Source: Pseudomonas citronellolis
GTDB taxonomy: Bacteria > Pseudomonadota > Gammaproteobacteria > Pseudomonadales > Pseudomonadaceae
Length of the DNA: 64,000 bases
Reading direction: 5' to 3'
Assembly: GCF_029335315.1 (NCBI RefSeq)
Contig: NZ_JARJLT010000301.1
Coordinates: 27,030 to 91,029 of the forward strand
Under the pieces are notes generated by a model. It worked only from the letters and a program-made list of their open reading frames with translations. It was not told where the DNA came from and searched no databases. The position numbers were made by a program, and so were the translations under genes. Shown piece by piece: positions 10,698 to 20,838 of the stretch (position 1 is the first letter of the stretch; every line of letters begins with the position of its first letter).

Positions 10698-11969
10698 ATG
10701 AGCTACGTCATCGACCGGCGTCTGAACGGCAAGAACAAGAGCACGGTGAACCGCCAGCGCTTCCTGCGGCGTTACCGTGAGCACATCAAGAAGGCGGTCG
10801 AGGAGGCCGTCAGCCGGCGCTCGATCACCGACATGGAGCACGGCGAGCAGATCAGCATCCCCGGCCGCGACATCGACGAACCCGTGCTGCACCACGGCCG
10901 CGGCGGCAAGCAGACCGTCGTCCACCCCGGCAACAAGGAATTCACCACCGGCGAACACATCGCCCGGCCCCAGGGCGGCGGCGGTGGCCGTGGCGCCGGC
11001 AAGGCCAGCAACCAGGGCGAAGGGATGGACGACTTCGTCTTCCAGATCACCCAGGAGGAATTCCTCGACTTCATGTTCGAGGACCTGGAACTGCCCAACC
11101 TGATCAAACGCCACCTGACCGGCAGCGACACCTTCAAGACCGTGCGGGCCGGCATCAGCAACGACGGCAACCCCTCGCGCATCAACATCGTCCGCACCCT
11201 GCGCTCGGCCCACGCCCGGCGCATCGCCCTCACCGGCTCCACCCGCGGCAAGCTGCGCGCCGCCGTGGAGGAACTGGAGCGGCTCAAGCGCGAGGAACCG
11301 GACAACCTCGGCGACATCCAGGCGCTGGAGCAGGAAATCACCCGGATGCGCGCGCGCATCGACCGCGTGCCCTTCCTGGACACCTTCGACCTCAAGTACA
11401 ACCTGCTGATCAAGCAGCCCAACCCTACTTCCAAGGCGGTGATGTTCTGCCTGATGGACGTCTCCGGCTCGATGACCCAGGCCACCAAGGACATCGCCAA
11501 GCGCTTCTTCATCCTTCTCTACCTGTTCCTCAAGCGGAACTACGAGAAGATCGAGGTGGTGTTCATCCGCCACCACACCAGCGCCCGCGAGGTGGACGAG
11601 GAAGAGTTCTTCTATTCCCGCGAAACCGGCGGGACCATCGTCTCCAGCGCGCTGAAGATGATGCAGGAGATCATGGCCGAGCGTTATCCCACCAACGAGT
11701 GGAACATCTACGCGGCCCAGGCCTCCGACGGCGACAACTGGAACGACGACTCGCCGGTGTGCCGCGACATCCTGATGAAGCAGATCATGCCGTTCGTGCA
11801 GTACTACACCTACGTCGAGATCACCCCGCGCGAACACCAGGCGCTGTGGTTCGAATACGAACGGGTACGCGAAACCTTCGAAGAGAGCTTCGCCCAGCAG
11901 CAGATCGTCTCGGCCGCGGACATCTACCCGGTATTCCGCGAGCTGTTCCAGAGGAGGCTAGTCGCATGA
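10698..11969 (+). CDS. yeaH: DUF444 von Willebrand-type protein YeaH
   Basis: Partner of PrkA, 423 residues. The N-terminus is basic ([16 protein letters not shown]), followed by a Gly-rich linker ([12 protein letters not shown]) and a C-terminal vWA-like domain with the MIDAS motif DVSGSMT near residue 254 and TGGT further on. ATG 10698 follows a GAGGAG site. It overlaps spoVR by 4 bp (ATGA), so the two are translationally coupled. Molecular function is not known with certainty; vWA domains generally scaffold metal-dependent protein contacts. Confidence 0.92.
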   Translation: MSYVIDRRLNGKNKSTVNRQRFLRRYREHIKKAVEEAVSRRSITDMEHGEQISIPGRDIDEPVLHHGRGGKQTVVHPGNKEFTTGEHIARPQGGGGGRGAGKASNQGEGMDDFVFQITQEEFLDFMFEDLELPNLIKRHLTGSDTFKTVRAGISNDGNPSRINIVRTLRSAHARRIALTGSTRGKLRAAVEELERLKREEPDNLGDIQALEQEITRMRARIDRVPFLDTFDLKYNLLIKQPNPTSKAVMFCLMDVSGSMTQATKDIAKRFFILLYLFLKRNYEKIEVVFIRHHTSAREVDEEEFFYSRETGGTIVSSALKMMQEIMAERYPTNEWNIYAAQASDGDNWNDDSPVCRDILMKQIMPFVQYYTYVEITPREHQALWFEYERVRETFEESFAQQQIVSAADIYPVFRELFQRRLVA

Positions 11970-13519
11970 GCAAGCGCCAGCCCATCGCCACCGGCTCGGA
12001 ATGGACCTTCGAGCTGGTCCGCCAGTACGACAGGGAGATCAGCCGCATCGCCGAGCGCTATGCGCTGGACACCTACCCGAACCAGATCGAGGTGATCACC
12101 GCCGAACAGATGATGGATGCCTACGCCTCGGTCGGCATGCCCATCGGCTATAACCACTGGTCCTACGGCAAACACTTCCTCAGCACGGAAAAGAACTACA
12201 AGCGCGGCCAGATGGGCCTCGCCTACGAGATCGTGATCAACTCCGACCCCTGCATCGCCTACCTGATGGAGGAAAACACCCAGTGCATGCAGGCGCTGGT
12301 GATCGCCCACGCCTGCTACGGCCACAACAGCTTCTTCAAGGGCAACTACCTGTTCCGCACCTGGACCGACGCCAGCTCGATCATCGACTACCTGGTGTTC
12401 GCCAAGCAGTACATCATGCAGTGCGAGGAGCGCTACGGCATCGACGCGGTGGAAGACCTGCTCGACTCCTGCCACGCCCTGATGAACTACGGCGTCGACC
12501 GCTACAAGCGGCCCTACCCGATCTCCGCCGAGGAAGAACGGCAGCGCCAGAAGGAGCGCGAGGAACTGATCCAGCGCCAGGTCAACGACCTCTGGCGCAC
12601 CATCCCGCGCGCCGCCGGCAAGGACAAGGAACAGGAAATGGCGCGCTACCCCAGCGAGCCGCAGGAAAACATCCTCTACTTCATCGAGAAGAACGCCCCG
12701 CTGCTGGAGCCCTGGCAGCGCGAGGTGGTGCGCATCGTGCGCAAGGTCGCGCAGTACTTCTACCCGCAGCGCCAGACCCAGGTGATGAACGAAGGCTGGG
12801 CGACCTTCTGGCACTACACCCTGATCAACGACCTGTACGACGAAGGCCTGGTCAGCGACGGCTTCATGATGGAGTTCCTCCAGTACCACACCAGCGTGGT
12901 CTACCAGCCCGGCTTCGACAGCCCCTACTACAGCGGCATCAACCCCTACGCGCTGGGCTTCGCCATGTACCGCGACATCCGCCGCATCTGCGAGGAACCC
13001 ACCGAGGAGGATCGCCGCTGGTTCCCGGACATAGCCGGCAGCGACTGGCTGGCCACCCTGAAATTCGCCATGAAGAGCTTCAAGGACGAGAGCTTCGTCC
13101 TGCAGTTCCTCTCGCCCAAGGTGATCCGCGAGTTCAAGCTGTTCAGCATCCTCGACGACGACCAGAAGGACGACCTGCTGGTCGACGCCATCCACGACGA
13201 CGACGGCTACCGGAAGATCCGCGAAACCCTGGCGGCGCAGTACAACCTGGGCAACCGCGAACCCAACGTGCAGATCTGGAACGTCGACCGCCGCGGCGAC
13301 CGCTCCCTGACCCTGCGCCACCAGCAGCACAACCGCCAGCCGCTGGCCGAGTCCACCGACGACGTACTCAAACACCTGCACCGCCTGTGGGGCTTCGACA
13401 TCCACCTGGAAACCCTCAACGGCGAACAGATCGTACAGACCCACCACATGCCCCCAAAGGGTGAACGCGAGAACGAGGACGGCTACCCGCGGCTCGACCT
13501 GATCATCCCGCCCATTTGA
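11966..13519 (+). CDS. SpoVR family protein (YcgB-like)
   Basis: Third gene of the prkA-yeaH-spoVR stress module, 517 residues. ATG 11966 overlaps the yeaH stop by 4 bp; a GAGGAGG site lies just upstream. Conserved SpoVR segments include [26 protein letters not shown] and [11 protein letters not shown]; the last resembles a metalloenzyme-type E-G-W-A-x-x-x-H arrangement. SpoVR was named for spore cortex formation in Bacillus, but this host does not sporulate and the role here is unresolved. Confidence 0.92.
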   Translation: MSKRQPIATGSEWTFELVRQYDREISRIAERYALDTYPNQIEVITAEQMMDAYASVGMPIGYNHWSYGKHFLSTEKNYKRGQMGLAYEIVINSDPCIAYLMEENTQCMQALVIAHACYGHNSFFKGNYLFRTWTDASSIIDYLVFAKQYIMQCEERYGIDAVEDLLDSCHALMNYGVDRYKRPYPISAEEERQRQKEREELIQRQVNDLWRTIPRAAGKDKEQEMARYPSEPQENILYFIEKNAPLLEPWQREVVRIVRKVAQYFYPQRQTQVMNEGWATFWHYTLINDLYDEGLVSDGFMMEFLQYHTSVVYQPGFDSPYYSGINPYALGFAMYRDIRRICEEPTEEDRRWFPDIAGSDWLATLKFAMKSFKDESFVLQFLSPKVIREFKLFSILDDDQKDDLLVDAIHDDDGYRKIRETLAAQYNLGNREPNVQIWNVDRRGDRSLTLRHQQHNRQPLAESTDDVLKHLHRLWGFDIHLETLNGEQIVQTHHMPPKGERENEDGYPRLDLIIPPI

Positions 13520-13577
13520 TCGGTTGACCCTACCCGGAGCAGGAACGAGCATGGCGCCAAGCCCCGTCGAGGTTGCC

Positions 13578-14087
13578 ATGCGTCTCTTCGCCATCCTCCT
13601 GCTCTGCCTCGCTCTCGCGACCTGCACCACGCAGATCCCCCAGGCCCGGGTGACCCAGGCGGCGGACAGCCGCCTGGCCGGCCTGCAGGCCTTCCAGCTG
13701 ATGCCCCCGGAAAACGCCGTCGACGCCCTGCCCTACGCCAGCCGCTACCCGCTGATCAACGCCTGGCTGCGCCAGGGCCTGGAGCAACGCGGCTACCGCG
13801 AGGCCGGCGCCGCGCAGCTGCGGGTCTACTACTGGCTGGCCCTGCGCGACGCGCCGCTGGAGTTCAAGGTCGACGTACCGCCGCCCCAGGCCCTCGGCCC
13901 CTACCTCGCCATCCACCGCCTGCGCGACGAAACCGGCACCCTGCGCGTGCGCCTGACCGACCTGCGCGACCAGGTGCTCTGGGAAGGCACCGTGAGCACC
14001 GGCCTGAGCCCTGCCCACGCCAGCAGCGAGCTGCTGCGTCACGCCGTCGAGGCGCTGGCCAGCCAGGTCCCCCAAGCCACCCCGTAG
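13578..14087 (+). CDS. Probable lipoprotein with DUF4136-type domain
   Basis: 169 residues. ATG 13578 gives [16 protein letters not shown], a signal peptide ending in a lipobox-like LALATC; Thr at position -1 is a poor lipobox residue, so lipidation is likely but not certain. The mature part is soluble, with short beta-strand motifs ([27 protein letters not shown]) typical of the family. It follows spoVR by 58 bp and occupies the position of the PAO1 hypothetical PA0585. Function unknown. Confidence 0.75.
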   Translation: MRLFAILLLCLALATCTTQIPQARVTQAADSRLAGLQAFQLMPPENAVDALPYASRYPLINAWLRQGLEQRGYREAGAAQLRVYYWLALRDAPLEFKVDVPPPQALGPYLAIHRLRDETGTLRVRLTDLRDQVLWEGTVSTGLSPAHASSELLRHAVEALASQVPQATP

Positions 14088-14136
14088 GAGCGAGCCACGC
14101 CCGCGATTCGCCCGCAAGGCGCGCGCCTTCGCGCTT
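14084..14136. repeat. REP-like palindromic element
   Basis: GTAGGAGCGAGCCACGCCCG type sequence with an imperfect dyad, starting at the stop codon of the preceding gene. It is similar to the element at 53038-53085 and to the common Pseudomonas REP core (GGAGCGGGC...GCCCGC). Confidence 0.6.
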
Positions 14137-14187
14137 GAACCTCCTCCGTCGAAGTCCCAAGCTATCTCCATCACAGGAGAACGCTTC

Positions 14188-15417
14188 ATGCAGATCTACA
14201 AGGTGGGCGGCGCCGTACGCGACCGCCTGCTCGGCCAACCGGCCGGCGACACCGATTGGGTGGTGGTCGGCGCCAGCGCCGAGGACATGCTCGAACAGGG
14301 CTACCGCCCGGTAGGCGCGGACTTCCCGGTGTTCCTCCACCCGCAGAGCGGCGAGGAGTACGCCCTGGCTCGCACCGAGCGCAAGAGCGGGCGCGGCTAC
14401 GGCGGCTTCACCTTCTACGCCAGCCCGGACGTGACCCTCGAAGATGACCTGACCCGTCGCGACCTGACCATCAACGCCATGGCTGAAAACGCCGACGGCA
14501 GCCTCATCGACCCCTACGGCGGCCAGCGCGACCTCGAAGCCCGTCTGCTGCGCCACGTTTCCCCGGCCTTCGTCGAGGACCCGCTGCGGGTGCTGCGGGT
14601 AGCCCGCTTCGCCGCCCGCTTCGCGCCGCTGGGCTTCACGGTTGCCGACGAGACCCAGGCGCTGATGCGCGAGTTGTCCGAGTCCGGCGAGCTGGAAGCG
14701 CTGACGCCGGAGCGCAGCTGGAAGGAAATCTCCCGCGCGCTGCAGGAGGCCCGCCCCGACGTGTTCATCCAGGTGTTGCGCGACTGCGGCGCCCTGGCCG
14801 TGCTGATGCCCGAGGTCGACGCCCTGTTCGGCGTACCACAGCCGCCGCAGCACCACCCGGAAATCGACACCGGCGAACACCTGCTCGCGGTGCTGCGCCA
14901 ATGCGCCGAACACCGCCAACCGCTGAGCGTGCGCTGGGCCTGCCTGCTCCACGACCTGGGCAAGGCGCGCACCCGCCGCGAGGACTGGCCCCGGCACATC
15001 GCCCACGAGCACCTGGGCCTGCCGCTGATCGACGCGGTCAACGCCCGCTTCAAGGTGCCGCGCGACTGCCAGGAGCTGGCGCGCCTGGTCGGCGAATACC
15101 ACACCCATGCCCATCGCGCCCTGGAATTGCGGCCGAACACCCTGCTCGACCTGCTGCAGGCCTTCGACGTCTATCGCCGCCCGCAGCGCTTCGAAGAGTT
15201 CATCGCCGCCAGCGAGATGGACGCGCGCGGCCGCCTCGGCCTGGAGCAACGCGCCTACCCGCAGGCCGACTACCTGCGCGGCGCGGCCAGGACGGCACGC
15301 GAAGTCGCGGTGCAGCCGCTGCTGGAAAAGGGATTCAAAGGGGCGGAACTGGGCGAAGCCCTCAAGCGCGAGCGCCTGGACGCCCTCAAGGCCTACAAGG
15401 CGTCACACGCCCCGTAG
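14188..15417 (+). CDS. cca: Multifunctional CCA tRNA nucleotidyltransferase
   Basis: Adds or repairs the 3' CCA of tRNAs; gammaproteobacterial forms also carry an HD phosphohydrolase domain. It has 409 residues. The N-terminal class II nucleotidyltransferase has [12 protein letters not shown] and the metal-binding GDTDWVVVG (about 21-29), then [10 protein letters not shown] and [16 protein letters not shown]. The C-terminal HD domain has CLLHDLGKA near residue 253. Preceded by AGGAGA and start ATG 14188. Confidence 0.96.
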   Translation: MQIYKVGGAVRDRLLGQPAGDTDWVVVGASAEDMLEQGYRPVGADFPVFLHPQSGEEYALARTERKSGRGYGGFTFYASPDVTLEDDLTRRDLTINAMAENADGSLIDPYGGQRDLEARLLRHVSPAFVEDPLRVLRVARFAARFAPLGFTVADETQALMRELSESGELEALTPERSWKEISRALQEARPDVFIQVLRDCGALAVLMPEVDALFGVPQPPQHHPEIDTGEHLLAVLRQCAEHRQPLSVRWACLLHDLGKARTRREDWPRHIAHEHLGLPLIDAVNARFKVPRDCQELARLVGEYHTHAHRALELRPNTLLDLLQAFDVYRRPQRFEEFIAASEMDARGRLGLEQRAYPQADYLRGAARTAREVAVQPLLEKGFKGAELGEALKRERLDALKAYKASHAP

Positions 15418-15503
15418 GGTGCATAACGCCTACAGCGCTATCCGCCGCTGGCCATCGGCGCAGATGCAATCGGCGGATAACCGCGAACGGTTATTCGCCC
15501 TAC
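15414..15503. repeat. Inverted-repeat element abutting the cca stop codon
   Basis: Outer arms GTAGGG (15414-15419) and CCCTAC (15498-15503), inner arms TATCCGCCG (15439-15447) and CGGCGGATA (15471-15479). The outer arm includes the cca stop codon. It resembles short dispersed palindromic elements of Pseudomonas; no ORF inside. Confidence 0.6.
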
Positions 15504-15507
15504 ACAA

Positions 15508-16044
15508 TCAGGCCGCCGGGTGCGCCGCGATCAGCGCCGCCGGCGTCAGCTCGGCACCACGCCACTGGAAGGGCACCGGCCACAGCCGCTGGTCGATGGC
15601 AGCATCGGCCCAGAGGCTGGCGAAGTCGCGCGCGACTCCCGGATGCAGGGTCTGCGGCGCCAGCAGCGCCAGCGGCCAGAGCACGAAGGCGTTCTTCAGC
15701 ACTTCCGCGCGCGGCAGCACCAGGCCTTCGAACTCGCCGTGCAGGTCACCGTAGAGCAGCACATCGATGTCCAGCGGCAAGCCCTTGCGCTCCGGCGCGT
15801 AGCGGCCATTGTCGGCCTCGATGTGCTTCAGCCGCAGGCTCAGTTCGGTGAGCGGCAGCTCGGTCTCGCCTACCACCACCAGGTTGAAGAAGGGGCCGCT
15901 GCGGATACCCACCGGCTCGCTCTCGAACACCGGCGAGCAGCGCAGGTTGTGGACGAAACCGGTCAACGCCTCGAGCCCGGCGTGCAGATGCCGTTCGCGC
16001 TCGACGTTACTCCCGAGGCCGAGGAAAACGGTGGTCAGCGGCAT
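15508..16044 (-). CDS. folK: 2-amino-4-hydroxy-6-hydroxymethyldihydropteridine pyrophosphokinase
   Basis: HPPK transfers pyrophosphate from ATP to 6-hydroxymethyl-7,8-dihydropterin in folate synthesis. It has 178 residues. It starts [20 protein letters not shown], with GLGSN typical of the family; the other HPPK signature is LPLDIDVLLYGD with the metal-binding aspartates, followed by LPRAEVLKNAFVLWPL. The gene overlaps the end of upstream folB by 10 bp, so the two adjacent folate-pathway steps are co-transcribed. Confidence 0.93.
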   Translation of the reverse strand: MPLTTVFLGLGSNVERERHLHAGLEALTGFVHNLRCSPVFESEPVGIRSGPFFNLVVVGETELPLTELSLRLKHIEADNGRYAPERKGLPLDIDVLLYGDLHGEFEGLVLPRAEVLKNAFVLWPLALLAPQTLHPGVARDFASLWADAAIDQRLWPVPFQWRGAELTPAALIAAHPAA

Positions 16045-16388
16045 CCGCGTTCGATCTCCACGCCAACGCCGACGGCGGCGGCTACCGCCCCCGGCTTGGT
16101 GACCCGCAGGCGCAGCCAGCGGATGCCGAACTCGGCCATCAGCAGCGCGGCGAGGCGTTCGGCGAACGTCTCCACCAGCTGGAAATGCGCGTCGCGGGCG
16201 AACTCGCCGATGCGCTCGGAGAGCACCGCGTAGTCCAGCGCCTTGGCGATATCGTCATCAGCCGCGGCCGGGCGGTTGTCCCAGCCCAGGTCCAGGTCCA
16301 GGCGCAGGCACTGGCGTATCCCCCGCTCCCAGTCGTAGACGCCAATCACGGTGTCGACTTCCAGCCCCTCGATAAAAACTCTGTCCAC
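16035..16388 (-). CDS. folB: Dihydroneopterin aldolase
   Basis: Converts 7,8-dihydroneopterin to 6-hydroxymethyl-dihydropterin and glycolaldehyde. It has 117 residues with a GTG start at 16388, chosen because [22 protein letters not shown] aligns with the N-terminus of the family; the in-frame extension upstream would run into the plsY promoter region. Family signatures are [19 protein letters not shown] and [11 protein letters not shown] with the catalytic Glu and Lys region. Divergent from plsY. Confidence 0.93.
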   Translation of the reverse strand: MDRVFIEGLEVDTVIGVYDWERGIRQCLRLDLDLGWDNRPAAADDDIAKALDYAVLSERIGEFARDAHFQLVETFAERLAALLMAEFGIRWLRLRVTKPGAVAAAVGVGVEIERGCR

Positions 16389-16471
16389 TTCGCTGCTGCT
16401 CCAAGGCCAGCGCACGACAAGCGCGCGCCGCCCCGCTAGAATCGGGGGCATTCTCGTCCCCGGTGGAAACC

Positions 16472-17041
16472 ATGGTCTGGCTCTTGGCGATCCTCGCCTA
16501 CCTGCTCGGCTCGCTGTCCTTCGCGGTGCTCCTCAGTCGCCTGTTCGGCACCGCCGACCCGCGCGACTCCGGCTCGGGCAACCCCGGCGCCACCAACATG
16601 CTGCGCCTGGCCGGAAAGAAACTCGCCATCCTCACCCTGCTCGGCGACCTGGCCAAGGGCCTGTTGCCGGTGCTCGTCGCCCGCCTGTTCGGCCTGGGCA
16701 TGATGCAGGAGGCCTGGGTCGGCGTGGCGGCGGTGATCGGCCACCTCTACCCCTTGTACTTCAATTTCCGTGGCGGCAAGGGCGTGGCCACCGCCGCCGG
16801 CATGCTGCTGGCGCTCTACCCGCCCGCCGCGCTGCTCGCCGCGGTGGCCTGGCTGCTCACCTTCAAGCTGTCCCGCACCAGTTCGCTCGCCTCGCTGGTC
16901 GCCACTCCGCTGACCCTGCCACTGCTGGCCTGGCAACTGCCGGCGGCGCTACTGCCGATGACCCTGCTCACCGGGCTCATCGTCTGGCGCCATCGCGGCA
17001 ACCTGCGCGACCTCATGGCCGGGCGCGAAAGGCATTTCTAG
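16472..17041 (+). CDS. plsY: Acyl-phosphate:glycerol-3-phosphate acyltransferase PlsY
   Basis: Integral membrane enzyme transferring the acyl group of acyl-phosphate to sn-glycerol-3-phosphate, the first step of phospholipid synthesis. It has 189 residues from ATG 16472 ([19 protein letters not shown]); a GTG three codons earlier is possible but less like the family. Five or so membrane segments are seen. The three conserved loops are present: [31 protein letters not shown] and the C-terminal [15 protein letters not shown]. Confidence 0.95.
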   Translation: MVWLLAILAYLLGSLSFAVLLSRLFGTADPRDSGSGNPGATNMLRLAGKKLAILTLLGDLAKGLLPVLVARLFGLGMMQEAWVGVAAVIGHLYPLYFNFRGGKGVATAAGMLLALYPPAALLAAVAWLLTFKLSRTSSLASLVATPLTLPLLAWQLPAALLPMTLLTGLIVWRHRGNLRDLMAGRERHF

Positions 17042-17070
17042 GGCGTAGAGCTTCAAGGGCCGCGCCGTCG

Positions 17071-17126
17071 GCTGCAAGCGAAAAAGCGCGGATGCCGTTT
17101 ATGGCTCGCGACGAGTCGCTTGCAGC
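17071..17126. repeat. 11-bp perfect inverted repeat between plsY and tsaD
   Basis: Arms GCTGCAAGCGA (17071-17081) and TCGCTTGCAGC (17116-17126). It lies in the convergent spacer of plsY and tsaD and may act as a bidirectional transcription stop, though no clear T tract is seen. A related GCTTGCAGCTTGAAGC stretch precedes rsmA near 5950. Confidence 0.5.
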
Positions 17127-17129
17127 AAC

Positions 17130-18155
17130 CTACACGGCAGGCAGCGACTCCATCGGCCAGCGCGCGCGCACATCGATCGCCGGGCCGTCCTGCTGGCCGG
17201 CGAGCAGGCGCTGGCAACCGGCGTAGGCGATCATCGCGCCATTGTCGGTGCAGAACCGCGGGCGCGCGTAGAACACCTGGCCACGCAGTTCGCCGAGCAT
17301 CTTCTGCAGGTGCTCGCGCAGGGCGCTGTTGGCGCTGACCCCACCGGCGATCACCAGGTTCTTCAGCCCGGTCTGCTTGAGTGCGCGGCGGCACTTGATG
17401 GTCAGGGTCTCGACCACCGCCTGCTGGAAGGCCAGGGCGATGTCGCAACGGGTCTGCTCGCCGTCGTCACCGGCTTCGCGGCAACGCTGCCAGGTGTTCA
17501 GGGCGAAGGTCTTGAGGCCGCTGAAGCTGAAATCCAGGCCCGGGCGGTCGGTCATCGGGCGCGGGAAGACGAAGCGCCCCGGCGTGCCCTTCTCGGCCAG
17601 CCGGGCGATCTCCGGACCACCGGGGTAGCCCAGGCCGAGCAGCTTGGCGGTCTTGTCGAAAGCCTCGCCGGCGGCGTCGTCCAGCGACTCGCCAAGCAAC
17701 TGGTAGCGGCCGATGCCATCCACCCGCACGAGCTGGGTGTGGCCGCCGGAAACCAGCAAGGCGACGAACGGGAACTGCGGCGGCTGCTCTTCGAGCATGG
17801 GCGCCAGCAAATGGCCCTCCATGTGATGCACGCCGACGGCCGGTATGCCCCAGGCGAACGCCAGGGCCTGGGCGCAGGAAGCGCCGACCAGCAGCGCGCC
17901 CACCAGGCCGGGGCCGGCGGTGTAGGCGATGGCGTCGATGTCGGCGCTCTGGCAACCAGCCTCGTCGAGCACCTGGCGGATGAGCGGCAGCATGCGCTTG
18001 ACGTGGTCGCGCGAGGCAAGCTCGGGTACCACGCCGCCGTAGACGCGATGCAGGTCTATCTGACTGAACAGCGCGTCGGCCAGCAGGCCGCGTTCGCTGT
18101 CGTAGAGAGCGACGCCGGTTTCGTCGCAAGAGGTTTCCAACCCCAGCACACGCAT
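17130..18155 (-). CDS. tsaD: tRNA N6-adenosine threonylcarbamoyltransferase TsaD
   Basis: Transfers the threonylcarbamoyl group to A37 of ANN-decoding tRNAs with TsaB and TsaE. It has 341 residues, an ASKHA-fold protein. The start [19 protein letters not shown] is the family N-terminus. The iron-binding HHMEGH motif places His111 and His115; [10 protein letters not shown] and [13 protein letters not shown] follow. It is divergent from rpsU, the arrangement conserved in gammaproteobacteria. Confidence 0.97.
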   Translation of the reverse strand: MRVLGLETSCDETGVALYDSERGLLADALFSQIDLHRVYGGVVPELASRDHVKRMLPLIRQVLDEAGCQSADIDAIAYTAGPGLVGALLVGASCAQALAFAWGIPAVGVHHMEGHLLAPMLEEQPPQFPFVALLVSGGHTQLVRVDGIGRYQLLGESLDDAAGEAFDKTAKLLGLGYPGGPEIARLAEKGTPGRFVFPRPMTDRPGLDFSFSGLKTFALNTWQRCREAGDDGEQTRCDIALAFQQAVVETLTIKCRRALKQTGLKNLVIAGGVSANSALREHLQKMLGELRGQVFYARPRFCTDNGAMIAYAGCQRLLAGQQDGPAIDVRARWPMESLPAV

Positions 18156-18244
18156 GGGTTCGAGCCTTCGATCTGGGCAAATAAGGAGCGGCGCATGATA
18201 ATCGTCCGCCGCGGATGCCGACCAGCGTTTTTCGATCGGAGGCT

Positions 18245-18273
18245 TTGCATTCCTGCGGCCGAACCGTTAATAT
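18245..18273 (+). promoter_or_regulatory. Sigma-70 promoter of the rpsU-dnaG-rpoD operon
   Basis: TTGCAT (18245-18250), 17-bp spacer, TAATAT (18268-18273). It lies in the tsaD-rpsU divergent spacer, about 85 bp before the rpsU start. Confidence 0.7.
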
Positions 18274-18357
18274 CCGCAACCCTTGAAAACCGCCGTCTCC
18301 CGTGCTTACTGCCAGGAACGCGATAAATCCCCGGTAATCATTGAAGGTACGACCTGG

Positions 18358-18573
18358 ATGCCCGCCGTCAAAGTTAAAGAGAACGAACCCTTCGACGTAG
18401 CCCTGCGTCGTTTCAAGCGCTCCTGCGAAAAAGCGGGTGTACTGGCTGAAGTCCGTAGCCGCGAATTCTACGAGAAGCCCACCGCTGAACGTAAGCGCAA
18501 GGCCGCTGCCGCTGTTAAGCGTCACGCCAAGAAAGTGCAGCGCGAACAGCGCCGCCGTGAGCGTCTGTACTGA
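18358..18573 (+). CDS. rpsU: 30S ribosomal protein S21
   Basis: Basic 71-residue protein that helps 30S subunits initiate on mRNA. ATG 18358 gives [21 protein letters not shown], the invariant S21 N-terminus; GAAGG lies upstream. The C-terminus is Lys/Arg-rich. It is the first gene of the macromolecular synthesis operon rpsU-dnaG-rpoD. A partial terminator follows it, consistent with the higher expression of rpsU than of dnaG. Confidence 0.98.
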   Translation: MPAVKVKENEPFDVALRRFKRSCEKAGVLAEVRSREFYEKPTAERKRKAAAAVKRHAKKVQREQRRRERLY

Positions 18574-18645
18574 GTTTCGACTCAGCTGACGCTCCGCGCA
18601 TCGCCCGGCCCACTCGCCGGGCGAGTGCCTGACAAGCTCCACCGC

Positions 18646-18682
18646 ACTCCGATTCGCCTTCGGCGAAGTTCGGAGTTTTTTG
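18646..18682 (+). terminator. Terminator/attenuator between rpsU and dnaG
   Basis: Stem ACTCCGATTCGCC / GGCGAAGTTCGGAGT with a 2-nt bulge, followed by TTTTT. It is placed between rpsU and dnaG, as known for this operon in E. coli, where it lowers dnaG expression. Confidence 0.75.
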
Positions 18683-18762
18683 CTTTTCGCCCCCACTGAA
18701 AAGCAGCGCTCCCGGTACCACCGCGGAGTATGCTTGGGTCCATTTCGCGCCCCGACGAGTCT

Positions 18763-20760
18763 ATGGCCGGCCTGATCCCGCAATCCTTCATCGACGACCT
18801 GCTCAACCGCACCGACATCCTCGATGTGGTGGGTTCGCGCATCCAGCTGAAGAAGACCGGGAAGAACTACAGCGCCTGCTGCCCCTTCCACAAGGAAAAG
18901 ACCCCGTCGTTCACGGTCAGCCCGGACAAGCAGTTCTACTATTGCTTCGGCTGCGGCGCCGGCGGCAACGCCCTCGGCTTCGTCATGGACCACGACAACC
19001 TGGACTTCATCCAGGCGGTCGAGGACCTGGCCAAGCGCGCCGGCATGGACGTGCCCCGCGAGGAAGGCCGGCGCGGCAAGGCGCGACAGCCGACCGACTC
19101 GCCGCTCTACCCGCTGCTGACCGCCGCCGCCGACTACTACCGCCAGGCGCTCAAGAGCCACCCGGCACGCAAGGCCGCGGTGGAATACCTCAAGGGTCGC
19201 GGCCTGACCGGCGAGATCGCCCGCGACTTCGGCCTGGGCTTCGCCCCGCCGGGCTGGGACAACCTGGTCAAGCACCTGGGCGGCGACAACCTGCAGCTCA
19301 AGGCCATGCTCGACGCCGGCCTGCTGGTGGAAAACCCCGACAGCGGCAAGCGCTACGACCGCTTCCGCGACCGGGTGATCTTTCCCATCCGCGACAGCCG
19401 CGGGCGAGTCATCGCCTTCGGCGGCCGGGTGCTGGGCGACGACAAGCCGAAATACCTGAACTCCCCGGAAACCGCGGTATTCCACAAGGGCCAGGAACTC
19501 TACGGCCTGTTCGAGGCGCGCAAGAACAACCGCGACCTCGACGAGATCATGGTGGTCGAGGGCTACATGGACGTGATCGCCCTGGCGCAACAGGGCATCC
19601 GCAACGCCGTGGCCACCCTCGGCACCGCCACCAGCGAAGAACACATCAAGCGCCTGTTCCGCCTGGTGCCGAACATCCTGTTCTGCTTCGACGGCGACCA
19701 GGCCGGGCGCAAGGCCGCCTGGCGCGCCCTGGAATCGGCGCTGTCGAACCTGCAGGACGGGCGCAAGATCCGCTTCCTGTTCCTCCCCGAGGGCGAGGAC
19801 CCGGACAGCCTGGTACGCGCCGAAGGCCCCGACGCCTTCCGCGCGCGCCTGGTGCAGCAGGCCCAGCCGCTGGCCGACTACTTCTTCCAGCAACTGACCC
19901 AGGAAGCCGACCCCAGCACCCTGGAGGGCAAGGCCCACCTGGCGACCCTGGCCGGCCCACTGCTGGAGAAGATCCCCGGCAACACCCTGCGCCTGCTGAT
20001 GCGCCAGCGCCTGGGACAGATCACCGGCCTCAGCGGCGAGGCGCTGAACCAGCTGAACGCCCCGCGCGCCAGCCACGCCGCGCCAAGCGCGACGGCCGAC
20101 GCTCACGCGCACGAATACAGCGACTACGACGTAGGGCACTTCGCCGATCACGGAGAGTCGAACTACCAGGACTCCGCGAGTTATTTCGAAGCGCCGTCGG
20201 ATTTCGCCGGCGGCAAGCAGGGAAAGAAACCCTGGAAAGGCGAGCGCAAGTGGGAAGGCAAGGGCAAATGGGATGGCAAGGGCGGCAAGCGCGGTGAATT
20301 CACCCCACGCCAGCCGCGCACCGAAATCAGCGTCGAATCACCGACCCTGACGGCGCTGCGCACGCTTCTGCACCACCCGCAACTGGCGCAGAAAGTCGAG
20401 GACGCCAGCCATTTCGCCAACGAAGGCCAGACCTACTCGCAACTGCTGGCGGCGCTCGTCGAAGCGCTGCAGAAGAACCCGAAACAACGCTCGATGCAGT
20501 TGATCGCGCGCTGGCACGGAACCCCGCAAGGGCGTCTGCTGCAGGCCCTGGCGGAGAAGGAGTGGCTGATCGATCAGGGCAATCTTGAAAAGCAGTTCTT
20601 CGACACCATTACTACACTTGCACACAGCCAGCTGCAGAATAACCGCGAAGCGCGGCTGCGCACCGTGATGCAGAAGAGCCCCAGTGAACTGACTGACGAA
20701 GAGAAAGCTCTATTGAGGGAACACTTCAGCAACCCCTCTTCACCAGGCCTCCAGAGCTGA
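18763..20760 (+). CDS. dnaG: DNA primase
   Basis: Synthesises RNA primers at the replication fork. It has 665 residues from ATG 18763 (MAGLIPQSFIDDLLNRTDI). In order: CHC2-type zinc finger (CCPFHKEKTPSF ... YYCFGCGAGG, about 40-65), TOPRIM catalytic core with VVEGYMD near 265 and FCFDGDQAGRKAA near 308, and a C-terminal helicase-binding domain. Between core and C-domain is a low-complexity linker with repeated Lys, Gly and Trp (about 482-515). The ribosome binding site is weak, matching low expression within the operon. Confidence 0.97.
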   Translation: MAGLIPQSFIDDLLNRTDILDVVGSRIQLKKTGKNYSACCPFHKEKTPSFTVSPDKQFYYCFGCGAGGNALGFVMDHDNLDFIQAVEDLAKRAGMDVPREEGRRGKARQPTDSPLYPLLTAAADYYRQALKSHPARKAAVEYLKGRGLTGEIARDFGLGFAPPGWDNLVKHLGGDNLQLKAMLDAGLLVENPDSGKRYDRFRDRVIFPIRDSRGRVIAFGGRVLGDDKPKYLNSPETAVFHKGQELYGLFEARKNNRDLDEIMVVEGYMDVIALAQQGIRNAVATLGTATSEEHIKRLFRLVPNILFCFDGDQAGRKAAWRALESALSNLQDGRKIRFLFLPEGEDPDSLVRAEGPDAFRARLVQQAQPLADYFFQQLTQEADPSTLEGKAHLATLAGPLLEKIPGNTLRLLMRQRLGQITGLSGEALNQLNAPRASHAAPSATADAHAHEYSDYDVGHFADHGESNYQDSASYFEAPSDFAGGKQGKKPWKGERKWEGKGKWDGKGGKRGEFTPRQPRTEISVESPTLTALRTLLHHPQLAQKVEDASHFANEGQTYSQLLAALVEALQKNPKQRSMQLIARWHGTPQGRLLQALAEKEWLIDQGNLEKQFFDTITTLAHSQLQNNREARLRTVMQKSPSELTDEEKALLREHFSNPSSPGLQS

Positions 20761-20786
20761 ACTGGCGCCTGAAGCCTCGAATCTGG

Positions 20787-20792
20787 TATAAT
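20787..20792 (+). promoter_or_regulatory. -10 element of an internal rpoD promoter
   Basis: A perfect TATAAT 46 bp before the rpoD start, within the dnaG-rpoD spacer. No good -35 is visible at 17 bp; the -10 alone is suggestive. Confidence 0.45.
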
Positions 20793-20838
20793 CCTCGGCT
20801 TATTTCAGCCCGCCAAGACCTTCAGTGGATAGGGTGTT

